From Bradyrhizobium sp. ISRA464 (GTDB taxonomy: Bacteria; Pseudomonadota; Alphaproteobacteria; Rhizobiales; Xanthobacteraceae): a stretch of 64,000 nucleotides of DNA. A model generated the notes under the pieces. It was not told where the DNA came from. It did no database searches and saw only the letters and a program-made list of their open reading frames with translations. Made by a program: the position numbers and the translations under genes. Location of the stretch: contig NZ_CP094526.1 in the NCBI RefSeq assembly GCF_029910095.1, forward strand, positions 744,001-808,000, written 5' to 3'. Position 1 is the first letter of the stretch, and each line of letters starts with the position of its first letter. Of the stretch, positions 57,192-64,000 are shown piece by piece.

Positions 57192-58259
57192 TCAGCGCGA
57201 GGCCACCAGCGGCCACAATTCGTCGGCGCCACGGTCGGCGACGCGCTTGCCGAGCTCGACCGCCCAGTAGCTCTCCGAGCCGAAATCGTCGCGCCAGGCG
57301 AGCGCGCGCAGCGAGTAGCGGTGCAGGATGTGCTCGACGGTGAAGCCGATCGCGCCGTGCACTTGATGCGCGATGCCGCCGCCCTTTTCTGCCGCTTCCG
57401 AGCAGCGGATCTTTGCGGACGTCGCTTCGAGGAACACCGCGTCATTGTCCAGTGACGTGGCGTTGACGATGGTGTCGGCTGCCGAGGTCGCCGCGGCCAG
57501 CGCCGCGGCGGACTCGCCGGCGAGGCGGGCGAGGTTGTGCTGCACGGCCTGGAATTTCGAGATCTTCTTCTCGAAGGCGACGCGCTCGTTGGAATAGCGC
57601 ACCGAGATATCCAGCAGCGATTCCAGTGCGCCGGCGATCTGCAGGCTCCGTACCACGCCGCCCATCAGCATCAGCGTGGTCTGGTCAAAACCCTTCGGGG
57701 CCGGCTTGATTGAGATCGGCTGCACCTTGTCGAGCGTGACGGTATCGCTGTGATCGCCGCCGAGGCCGATGCCGGATTCGATCCGGCATTTCGCGGCGTC
57801 GACCAGCGCGATCGACGCCCCGCCGTTGCCGTGCGCCAGCACCGCGACATGCTTTGCCTCCTTCGCGAACGGCACGCCGCGGGCGCGGCCGGAGAGGCTG
57901 CCGTCGGCATTGAGGGTGATGCGGTCCTTCGGGCTTGCCGGCAGCACGGTCATCTCGCCTTCGGGGGAGGCGATCTTCGCCTGCGTCAGCAGCCAGCCGG
58001 CGAGCATTGTTTCGGCCAGCGGAACAGCGATCGCATGCCGCCCGGCGACGTTGAGGACGCTGAAGCCTTCGGCGAGGCTGGCGCCGGAACCGCCGAGATC
58101 GTCCGGCACCCAGGAGAGCGGCAGGCCGGCTTCCGTCAGCGCCTGCCACAGCGGCGCTTTCCATGCGCCCTGCTTGTCGTGATTGATGGTTTGGGCATCT
58201 GCGAGATCGGCGAAGATCTTTTCCGCGGTCTCGGCGACGATGTTCTCACTCTCCGCCAC
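57192..58259 (-). CDS. Acyl-CoA dehydrogenase (small-type subunit)
   Basis: A 355-residue acyl-CoA dehydrogenase-fold protein. The N-terminal helical part (LPLSWVPDDLGGSGASLAEG) and the C-terminal QVHGAIGFTVEHILHRYSLR segment are clear, but the middle is short and lacks the usual MTEPxxGSD loop. This fits a partner subunit of the adjacent 386-residue dehydrogenase. The start is GTG at 58259, preceded by AGAGGAAC; a longer frame to 58484 has no similarity. Confidence 0.88.
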   Translation of the reverse strand: MAESENIVAETAEKIFADLADAQTINHDKQGAWKAPLWQALTEAGLPLSWVPDDLGGSGASLAEGFSVLNVAGRHAIAVPLAETMLAGWLLTQAKIASPEGEMTVLPASPKDRITLNADGSLSGRARGVPFAKEAKHVAVLAHGNGGASIALVDAAKCRIESGIGLGGDHSDTVTLDKVQPISIKPAPKGFDQTTLMLMGGVVRSLQIAGALESLLDISVRYSNERVAFEKKISKFQAVQHNLARLAGESAAALAAATSAADTIVNATSLDNDAVFLEATSAKIRCSEAAEKGGGIAHQVHGAIGFTVEHILHRYSLRALAWRDDFGSESYWAVELGKRVADRGADELWPLVASR

Positions 58260-58488
58260 AGCGTTCCTCTTGTTGATTGGCTTGGGTCCGGCCGCTCGGC
58301 AGACCTGCTTGCGATGCTGTCTTGCGCTCAATGATGCGGAAAAGCCATAGCCGTGACAAGCGCTGCCCGCAGGGCCGCTTGCGCTGATGGCATGAAGCCG
58401 GACTGCCCGCGCGAATTCCGCATAGTGGATTTTTGGCGACTTCGGTCGGTATGCCGTGCGCGGGAGCAGGTTGGTCGGCGACATCCGT

Positions 58489-59331
58489 TCAGTCCGCCAG
58501 ATGAAACCGGATCGCCTTCCGCATTAGGTCGGCGAGTTCGGCTTCCTGCGCGATCAACGCATCGGTCAGTCCGGCGACGCACAGCACCAGCGGCTCGTTC
58601 GATTCCGCGATCGGCGGCAGGTTCATGGCAACGACGCCGGCGCCCGGCGTGACCAGACCGAGCGAGAAGGCATGCCCCTTGGCGCGGACCTTTTTCAGCT
58701 CCAGCAGCAAGGCCTTGATGTCGATCTGGCGATCGGGCTGCGTCTCGTTGTCGTTGATCAGGCGCACAAGGCGGCGGACTTCGCGGTCCGGATAGGCCGA
58801 CAGCAGCGCGTAGCCCGATCCGGATCGGGCCAGCGGCCGCAGCGTGCCGGATTTGACATACAGGCGCATCGGCAGCTTGGCCTGAATGACATGAACGTAT
58901 TGCGCGGTGAGGCCGTTGCGCACCGCGACCATGATGGTCTCCCCGGTCTTCGCGGAGAGGTCCTCCATCAAATTGATCAGGCGTCCCTTGGTGAAAAGCG
59001 CCGGGCTCAGCCAGTGCCCCAGCATCGAAACCCGCGGCGTCGGGATATAGGTCCGACGGCTGGTGTCGTAGTGCAGATAGCCGAAGGCGGTCATCGTCCG
59101 CATCAGCGCCGAGGTGCTGGACTGCGGAAATTTCAGCGCGGTCGCAACCTCGATCGCCGACGCGGCGCGCTGATGCTCCTCGAAGAATTCGAGCACGTCG
59201 AACACGCGCCGCGCCGACTTGACCGAATTCTCCATCTTCGGAAGATCGCGCGAGGTATCGCCGGGGCCGTCGCAAGACCGCGCGCCGGCCGCGGGGCCGG
59301 CGCTCGCCACATCTTTCTTCGCCACCGGCAT
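58489..59331 (-). CDS. IclR family transcriptional regulator, inside the catabolic operon
   Basis: A 280-residue regulator. After an unusual 30-residue N-terminal extension come the winged helix (NSVKSARRVFDVLEFFEEHQ, AIEVATALKFPQSSTSALMR) and the IclR effector-binding domain (GETIMVAVRNGLTAQYVHVI, LPMRLYVKSGTLRPLARSGS). The start at ATG 59331 is 2 nt after the Old Yellow Enzyme stop, so it is translationally linked to that gene. IclR proteins usually bind aromatic or acyl metabolites and control the operon they belong to. Confidence 0.9.
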   Translation of the reverse strand: MPVAKKDVASAGPAAGARSCDGPGDTSRDLPKMENSVKSARRVFDVLEFFEEHQRAASAIEVATALKFPQSSTSALMRTMTAFGYLHYDTSRRTYIPTPRVSMLGHWLSPALFTKGRLINLMEDLSAKTGETIMVAVRNGLTAQYVHVIQAKLPMRLYVKSGTLRPLARSGSGYALLSAYPDREVRRLVRLINDNETQPDRQIDIKALLLELKKVRAKGHAFSLGLVTPGAGVVAMNLPPIAESNEPLVLCVAGLTDALIAQEAELADLMRKAIRFHLAD

Positions 59332-59333
59332 CG

Positions 59334-60467
59334 CTATCGTCCCTGCTGCGCCACCCGCCGCTTCAGCCACCAGCCATATTGCTCCGGCCAATGCGACCAC
59401 TCCGGATCGCAACCGAGCGCGAGCGCCATCTGGGCAGGCCAGTTCGGATTCCACAGCAGTTCGCGGCCGAGCGCAATAAGCGTCGCCTTGCCGTCCCGCA
59501 AAATGGCTTCCGCGTAGTCAGCCTCGCGGATCAGTCCGACCGCGACCGTCGGCATGCCGGCCTCCTTCTGGATGCGCTCGGCGAACGGAACCTGGAAGCC
59601 GGGGGTCCGCGATACCAGCGAATTGCCGCGCGGCAGCTTCATCCCGCCCGACGAGCAATCGACCATATCGATGCCGATCGCCTTCAGCTCGGTCGCAAAC
59701 GCGATCGAGTCCTCGATCGACCAGCCGATATCGACGCCGTCGACCGACGAGATGCGCACGAAGGCCGGCAGATGGTCGGGCCATTTCTCGCGCATGATCC
59801 GTGCGATGCGTAGCGGCAGACGCATGCGGTTCTCCCGCGACCCGCCGTATTTGTCGTTGCGGTTGTTCGCCAGCGGCGACAGGAAGGAATGCATCAGATA
59901 GCCGTGTGCGCAGTGCAGCTCGACGATGTCGTAGCCGGCGGCCCTGGCGCGGCGAAAGGCCTGGCGGAAGTGGTCCACCACGCCATCGATCTCCTCGGCG
60001 GTCAGCATGTGCGGCGCCGGCCAGCCGTCGTCGAAGGGAATTCTGCTCGATGCCGCGATCTTCCACGGCTCTTCGCCGCGCGCCTTGATGTCGGCCTCAC
60101 TGAGCGGGCCGCCGCCTTCCCATGGCCGCTGCGAGGATCCCTTCCTGCCGCTGTGCGCGATCTGGATCGCCGCCTTGGCATCGAAGCGGTGGATCAGCGC
60201 GGCGAGGGTGGCGTGGCCCGCGACCTGAGCGTCGTTCCAGATGCCGAGGCATCCGTGGGTGATGCGCCCCTGCACGCTCACCGAGCTCTGCTCGACGAAG
60301 ATGAGGCCGGCGCCGCCGGCCGCGAGCTTGCCGATATGCGCGGTGTGCCAGTCGGTGGCGTGGCCGCCGCGCGCCGAATAGGTCGCCATCGGCGACACCA
60401 TGATCCGGTTCTTCAGTTCGAGGTCGCGCAGTCGGAGCGGGGTGAAGAGCAGCGGCAGTTCGGTCAT
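59334..60467 (-). CDS. NADH:flavin oxidoreductase (Old Yellow Enzyme) of the catabolic operon
   Basis: A 377-residue Old Yellow Enzyme. It has LELKNRIMVSPMATYSARGG, the active-site segment VELHCAHGYLMHSFLSPLAN, NDKYGGSRENRMRL and the C-terminal LIALGRELLWNPNWP. The position of Cys in the N-terminal motif is Ala here (SPMATYS), unlike the enzyme at 2667. Within the operon it could reduce a double bond of the CoA-bound or free substrate, as in cyclohexenecarboxylate-type or dienoyl pathways. Start at ATG 60467. Confidence 0.92.
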   Translation of the reverse strand: MTELPLLFTPLRLRDLELKNRIMVSPMATYSARGGHATDWHTAHIGKLAAGGAGLIFVEQSSVSVQGRITHGCLGIWNDAQVAGHATLAALIHRFDAKAAIQIAHSGRKGSSQRPWEGGGPLSEADIKARGEEPWKIAASSRIPFDDGWPAPHMLTAEEIDGVVDHFRQAFRRARAAGYDIVELHCAHGYLMHSFLSPLANNRNDKYGGSRENRMRLPLRIARIMREKWPDHLPAFVRISSVDGVDIGWSIEDSIAFATELKAIGIDMVDCSSGGMKLPRGNSLVSRTPGFQVPFAERIQKEAGMPTVAVGLIREADYAEAILRDGKATLIALGRELLWNPNWPAQMALALGCDPEWSHWPEQYGWWLKRRVAQQGR

Positions 60468-60511
60468 GCGATGTCCAGCCTTGCCTGTGGGTTGCGGGTT
60501 GGTGAGAGCGA

Positions 60512-61726
60512 TCATTTCTTCAGCAGCGGACAGGCGCTCTCCTCAGACGTCGCAAACGCCTCCTTGCCCGGAATCACCTGCACCAGCTTCTCGTAGTCCC
60601 AGGCGCCCTTGGACTCCGCGGGCGATTTCACCTGCACCAGATACATGTCATGGATGAGCTGGCCGTCTTCTCGCAGGTAGGCATTACGGGCAAAGAAGTC
60701 GTCGATCGGCATGTCCTTCATCTGGGCGATCACCTTGGGGCCATCGTCGGTCCCCGATTTCTCGATCGCCTTGAGGTAGGTCATGACCGCGGAGTGGAGG
60801 CCGGCCTGCACCATGGTCGGCCGCTTCTTGGTCTTGGCCATGAAGCGCGCGGCGAAGTCGCGGGTCTTGTCGTCGAGGTCCCAGTAGAAGGCGGTTGCGA
60901 GCTGCAGCCCCTGGGCCGCCTGCAGGCCGATCGCATGGATGTCGCTGGTCTGCATCAGGAAGGCTGCCAGCTTCTGCTTCTGGGCAAGCCCGAATTCCTG
61001 CGCCTGCCGGATCGAGTTGGCGAGATCGCCGCCGGTGTTGGCGAAAGCGATCACGTCCGCGTTCGAGCTCTGGGCCTGCAGCAGATAGGACGAGAAATCC
61101 ATGCTGTTGAGCGGATGCCGCACCTCGCCGGCGATAGTGCCGCCGAGCTTCTCCACCGTCTTGGCGGCGTCGTTGCGCAACGCGTGGCCGAAGGCGTAAT
61201 CAACCGTGACGAAGTACCAGCTCTTGGCGCCGCCCTTGGCAAGGGCGCGCGCGGTGCTGTTGGCGAGCGCGTAGGTGTTGTAGGTCCATTGCACCGAATT
61301 CGGCGAGCAACTTTTCCCGGTCAGATCGGAGGAACCGGCCGACGACACCAGCATCGCCTTGTTTTTCTGCTTGGTGAGTTCGAGCACGGCGAACGCCACG
61401 GCGGAATTGGCGAAGTCGACGATGACGTCGACATTCTCCTGCTCATACCAGCGCCGCGCGATGCCGGCGCCGACATCGGCCTTGTTCTGGTGATCGGCAT
61501 CGACCATCGTGATCGGCTTGCCCAGAACCTTGCCGCCGAAATCCGCGATCGCCATCCGCACCGCTTCGACCGATCCGGGGCCGGTCGCGTCGGCGTAGAG
61601 TCCGGCCTGGTCGGTCAGCACGCCGATCTTCACCATGTCGTCGGAGATTTGCGCATGGGATGGGGTGGCGAAGGCGGCCGACAGGACTGCGGCGCCCGCG
61701 GCGATCCCTCGGAAAGTCGATGTCAT
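60512..61726 (-). CDS. ABC transporter substrate-binding protein of the catabolic operon
   Basis: A 404-residue periplasmic binding protein. After the signal peptide (GAAVLSAAFATPSHA) it reads VKIGVLTDQAGLYADATGPG, then TMVDADHQNKADVGAGIARR, and ends CPLLKK. It is a paralogue of the protein at 48163-49368. It lies between the CoA-ligase gene (15 nt) and the Old Yellow Enzyme gene on the same strand, so it likely supplies the pathway with its substrate. Permease and ATPase genes are not in the window. Confidence 0.92.
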   Translation of the reverse strand: MTSTFRGIAAGAAVLSAAFATPSHAQISDDMVKIGVLTDQAGLYADATGPGSVEAVRMAIADFGGKVLGKPITMVDADHQNKADVGAGIARRWYEQENVDVIVDFANSAVAFAVLELTKQKNKAMLVSSAGSSDLTGKSCSPNSVQWTYNTYALANSTARALAKGGAKSWYFVTVDYAFGHALRNDAAKTVEKLGGTIAGEVRHPLNSMDFSSYLLQAQSSNADVIAFANTGGDLANSIRQAQEFGLAQKQKLAAFLMQTSDIHAIGLQAAQGLQLATAFYWDLDDKTRDFAARFMAKTKKRPTMVQAGLHSAVMTYLKAIEKSGTDDGPKVIAQMKDMPIDDFFARNAYLREDGQLIHDMYLVQVKSPAESKGAWDYEKLVQVIPGKEAFATSEESACPLLKK

Positions 61727-61741
61727 TGTTGTTCGTTTCCT

Positions 61742-63370
61742 CTAGCTGGGCTGTCTTATGGCGTTGGTCTTGTCTTGCCGCAGGTCGATCATGCCTGGAT
61801 GCGATTGCGGGTCTTTGTCCGCGCCGAGCAGCGCGTGTTTCTGGATCTTGTTGGTCGAGGTTAGCGGCAACTCCGCGACGAAGGCGATCCAGGCCGGCAG
61901 CTTGAATGGCGCGAGGCGCTCGCGGCAGAACCGGAAAATCTCCTGCGCCAGCGCGTGCGAAGCATCGGCGCCGTCATTGAGCACGATGAAGGCCGCGACT
62001 TCCTCGTCGCGGATCGGATCGCGCGCGGCGACGATCGCTGCCTGCTTGACCAGTCGAGACGTCGTCAGCACGGCCTCGACCTCGGCCGCGGAGATGTTCT
62101 CGCCGGCGCGCCGCACCAGGTGCTTCAGGCGGTCGACGAACACGAAGGCGCCGTCATCGTGCTGCCAGGCGCTGTCGCCGGTGTGGAACCAGCCGCCGCG
62201 CCGCGCCTGCTCGGTGGCCTCCGGGTCTTTCAAATAGCCTGAGAAGAAGCCGCGCCGCGGCGTTGCGTCGGAGTGGCGCACGCAGAGTTCGCCAATCATG
62301 CCTTTCGGCACTGCATTGCCATCGGCATCCAGAATCGTCATCTCGAGGCCGGGCTCGCTGCGGCCGATGGTGTTGGTCTCGAGATGCCGCGGCTCGACCG
62401 TGTTGAACGGGCTGCGTCCGGTCTCCGTCATGCCCCAGCCCTCGACGAAGGGAATGCCGAAGCGCGCGCGGGCGCTCGCGCGCTGCTCGGGATTGGCACC
62501 GACGCCCATCGAAAAGCGCAGCGCGTGGGCGTTCTCGTCCGGCGTCTCGGGCTGGGCGAGCAGGGCCGCGACGATCACGCCGAGATAATGCAGCACCGTT
62601 GCCCGGCAGGTGACGATGTCGCGCCAGGCGAACTTTGCATTGAAACGCTCCGGCAGGATCAGGCAGCCACCGGTCAGCATCATCGCCATCGTCGTCAGCG
62701 TGAGGCCGGCCATGTGGAACAGCGGCAGCGGACTGTACAGGCGCTCGGTGCCGACATGATAGGTCGCCTCGCCGCCGCGGCTTGCGTACCAGCGGCCGGC
62801 GCCGACCACGTATTCGTTGGTGAGAATGCATCCCTTTGGCCGCGCCGTCGTGCCGGAGGTGTAGAGCAGCGCGGCCTCGGTGTCGCTTCCGGGATCGTCG
62901 GCGCGCGGCGGCGGCCGCTTCGTCAGCGGGATTCGCGTCACGCTCACGCCGAGATCGTCGCCCGACACCGCAAGCAGCGGCACCGCGCCGCCCAGCGCCT
63001 TCTGCAATTCCTTCTGATCAGGCAGCGTGACGATCAGATCAGGCTCGGCATGCGCGATCAGATATTCGATTTCCGCTGCGCGGTAGGCCGGATTAATCGG
63101 AACGATCGAGACGCCGAGGCCGTTGAGCGCCAGCCAATGCACGATGAAATCAGGCCGGTTCTCCAGCAACAGGCAGGCGCGGTGTCCGTGGCCGAAGCCG
63201 GCCGCGCGGTACTGATCGCGCAGCGCACAGACCTGCCGCGCAATGTCGCCATAGGACAGCTCGATGCCATCGGGAAAATAGGCGCGATCGGGACGCGCGG
63301 GAATGCAAAGGAAGGATCTGAACGCCGCAGCATCGGCAGTCGCAGCGAACACGCTGAACACGGTGTACAT
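61742..63370 (-). CDS. AMP-forming acyl-CoA ligase, first gene of the catabolic operon
   Basis: A 542-residue acyl-CoA synthetase of the ANL family. It has the P-loop-like motif ALLYTSGTTARPKGC (near residue 170), EGWGMTETGRSPFN, TGDSAWQHDDGAFVFVDRLK and the catalytic Lys in STNKIQKHALLG. It is closest in feel to CaiC-like or aromatic-acid ligases, but the acid cannot be identified. It is the first of seven minus-strand genes and activates the substrate for the dehydrogenases and hydratase downstream. It diverges from the lactonase-like gene at 63560. Confidence 0.92.
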   Translation of the reverse strand: MYTVFSVFAATADAAAFRSFLCIPARPDRAYFPDGIELSYGDIARQVCALRDQYRAAGFGHGHRACLLLENRPDFIVHWLALNGLGVSIVPINPAYRAAEIEYLIAHAEPDLIVTLPDQKELQKALGGAVPLLAVSGDDLGVSVTRIPLTKRPPPRADDPGSDTEAALLYTSGTTARPKGCILTNEYVVGAGRWYASRGGEATYHVGTERLYSPLPLFHMAGLTLTTMAMMLTGGCLILPERFNAKFAWRDIVTCRATVLHYLGVIVAALLAQPETPDENAHALRFSMGVGANPEQRASARARFGIPFVEGWGMTETGRSPFNTVEPRHLETNTIGRSEPGLEMTILDADGNAVPKGMIGELCVRHSDATPRRGFFSGYLKDPEATEQARRGGWFHTGDSAWQHDDGAFVFVDRLKHLVRRAGENISAAEVEAVLTTSRLVKQAAIVAARDPIRDEEVAAFIVLNDGADASHALAQEIFRFCRERLAPFKLPAWIAFVAELPLTSTNKIQKHALLGADKDPQSHPGMIDLRQDKTNAIRQPS

Positions 63371-63509
63371 CGTGGCGTCGTTTCCCTCGGGTGGCCGCGA
63401 GTCGATGTCAACGATGCCGGTCGACGAGAGCTGCTTCGTTGAGCGCGTTGCCGCGATCGCGGCGTTGCGCGGAAGCTATAAGGGAGATTAATCTGCTGTC
63501 AAATCCATT

Positions 63510-63530
63510 ATGAGTTTCCATAAAACTCAT
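63510..63530. promoter_or_regulatory. Operator-like inverted repeat between the CoA ligase and lactonase genes
   Basis: ATGAGTTT-CCATA-AAACTCAT, 8-bp perfect arms, in the 190-bp divergent promoter region. A site for the operon's IclR regulator is a reasonable guess, based only on position. Confidence 0.45.
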
Positions 63531-63559
63531 ATGTAGTTTGAGGCATCAGGGGTGACGTG

Positions 63560-64000
63560 ATGAAGATGCATATGTTGTCGGGCGGCCGGCTCAGGATGGC
63601 GAAGCGGACCTATCTGCCCGACGCCGCGCGTGGTGAGATGTTCGAGCTTCCGGTGTCATGCGCGCTCATCCGGCACGCTCAGGGCAATGTGCTGTTCGAT
63701 ACCGGATGTCATCCCGACGTTGCGACCGATCTCGAAGGTCGGCTCGGCACGCTCGCCAAGTACATGAATCCGATCATGCCAGCGGGCGATCATGTGCTGA
63801 CGAGTCTCAAGGCGGTCGGCCTCGGCCCCCACGACATCGATGTCGTGATCTGTTCCCACCTGCACACCGATCATTGCGGCTGCAACGCCTTCTTCAAGAA
63901 GGCGACGATTTTCGTCCACGCGCTCGAGATCGAGGCTGCGAATGCGCCTGATGCGTTCGATCGCGGATACATCAAGGCGGATTGGGATCATCCGCTGAAG
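63560..64000 (+). CDS. N-acyl-homoserine-lactonase-like metallo-beta-lactamase fold protein, 3' end outside the window
   Basis: The first 147 residues are visible. The fold motif SHLHTDHCG (HxHxDH) is present, preceded by GNVLFDTGCHPDVATDLEGR as in AiiA-type AHL lactonases. Such enzymes open acyl-homoserine lactones or other lactones. The start is ATG 63560. The frame runs past base 64000, so the rest of the metal ligands cannot be checked. It is divergent from the acyl-CoA operon; opening a lactone intermediate is another possible role. Confidence 0.85.
   Translation, partial: MKMHMLSGGRLRMAKRTYLPDAARGEMFELPVSCALIRHAQGNVLFDTGCHPDVATDLEGRLGTLAKYMNPIMPAGDHVLTSLKAVGLGPHDIDVVICSHLHTDHCGCNAFFKKATIFVHALEIEAANAPDAFDRGYIKADWDHPLK

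Overview
This window is GC-rich alphaproteobacterial chromosome, most likely Bradyrhizobium or a close relative in the Nitrobacteraceae. The evidence is a RegS/RegR redox pair with the GGxxNPF quinone motif, a cyoABCD quinol oxidase operon, a helicase - S4 protein - 7Fe ferredoxin - CarD cluster, many catabolic acyl-CoA genes with orphan amino-acid-type binding proteins, and several families of 80-180 bp intergenic palindromic repeats. The genus call rests on recognition, not on a search.

Layout. 1-5.1 kb: 3' part of cobT, a Tat-exported esterase-like protein, an Old Yellow Enzyme and a luciferase-like monooxygenase. 5.2-9.2 kb (minus): a phospholipase D-like protein followed by a DUF2235 hydrolase. 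9.5-17.6 kb: small membrane protein, TetR regulator with paired operator-like palindromes, a three-domain acyltransferase/acyl-ACP synthetase fusion, an HSL-type esterase and an orphan binding protein. 17.6-27.1 kb is the accessory region: a long non-coding block with nested hairpins, a decayed remnant that looks like an ABC-three-component (DUF2326) conflict system, and an IS66-family element (20057-27088, 8-bp target duplication) that carries two further insertions. One is a serine-recombinase element inside tnpC; the other is a group II intron inside tnpB. 27.2-35 kb: rpmB, a DUF3108 protein, a SUV3-like helicase with a long disordered tail, an S4 protein, fdxA and a CarD regulator. 35.3-48 kb: a frameshifted MFS gene, an NTF2-like protein, the minus-strand cyoABCD-SURF1-regS-regR operon, an MFS transporter facing it across a 23-bp perfect palindrome, an M48 metalloprotease and a nuclease-like protein. 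48-53.5 kb: binding protein - enoyl-CoA hydratase - VOC protein - NDP-forming acyl-CoA ligase. 53.6-55.0 kb: an intact IS4-family element that split an intergenic palindromic repeat (10-bp duplication). 55-63.4 kb (minus): a seven-gene catabolic operon (CoA ligase, binding protein, Old Yellow Enzyme, IclR regulator, two acyl-CoA dehydrogenases, enoyl-CoA hydratase), facing an N-acyl-homoserine-lactonase-like gene cut by the window end.

How parts work together. The cyo operon ends in its own assembly factor (SURF1) and a quinone-responsive two-component system, which suggests respiratory-chain redox control. The two acyl-CoA clusters each pair a solute-binding protein with CoA activation and beta-oxidation-type enzymes but have no permease or ATPase here. 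The most unusual structure is the nested mobile element next to the degraded defence remnant. Removing both inner insertions restores a standard 2568-bp IS66 with intact tnpA, tnpB (115 aa) and tnpC (560 aa).
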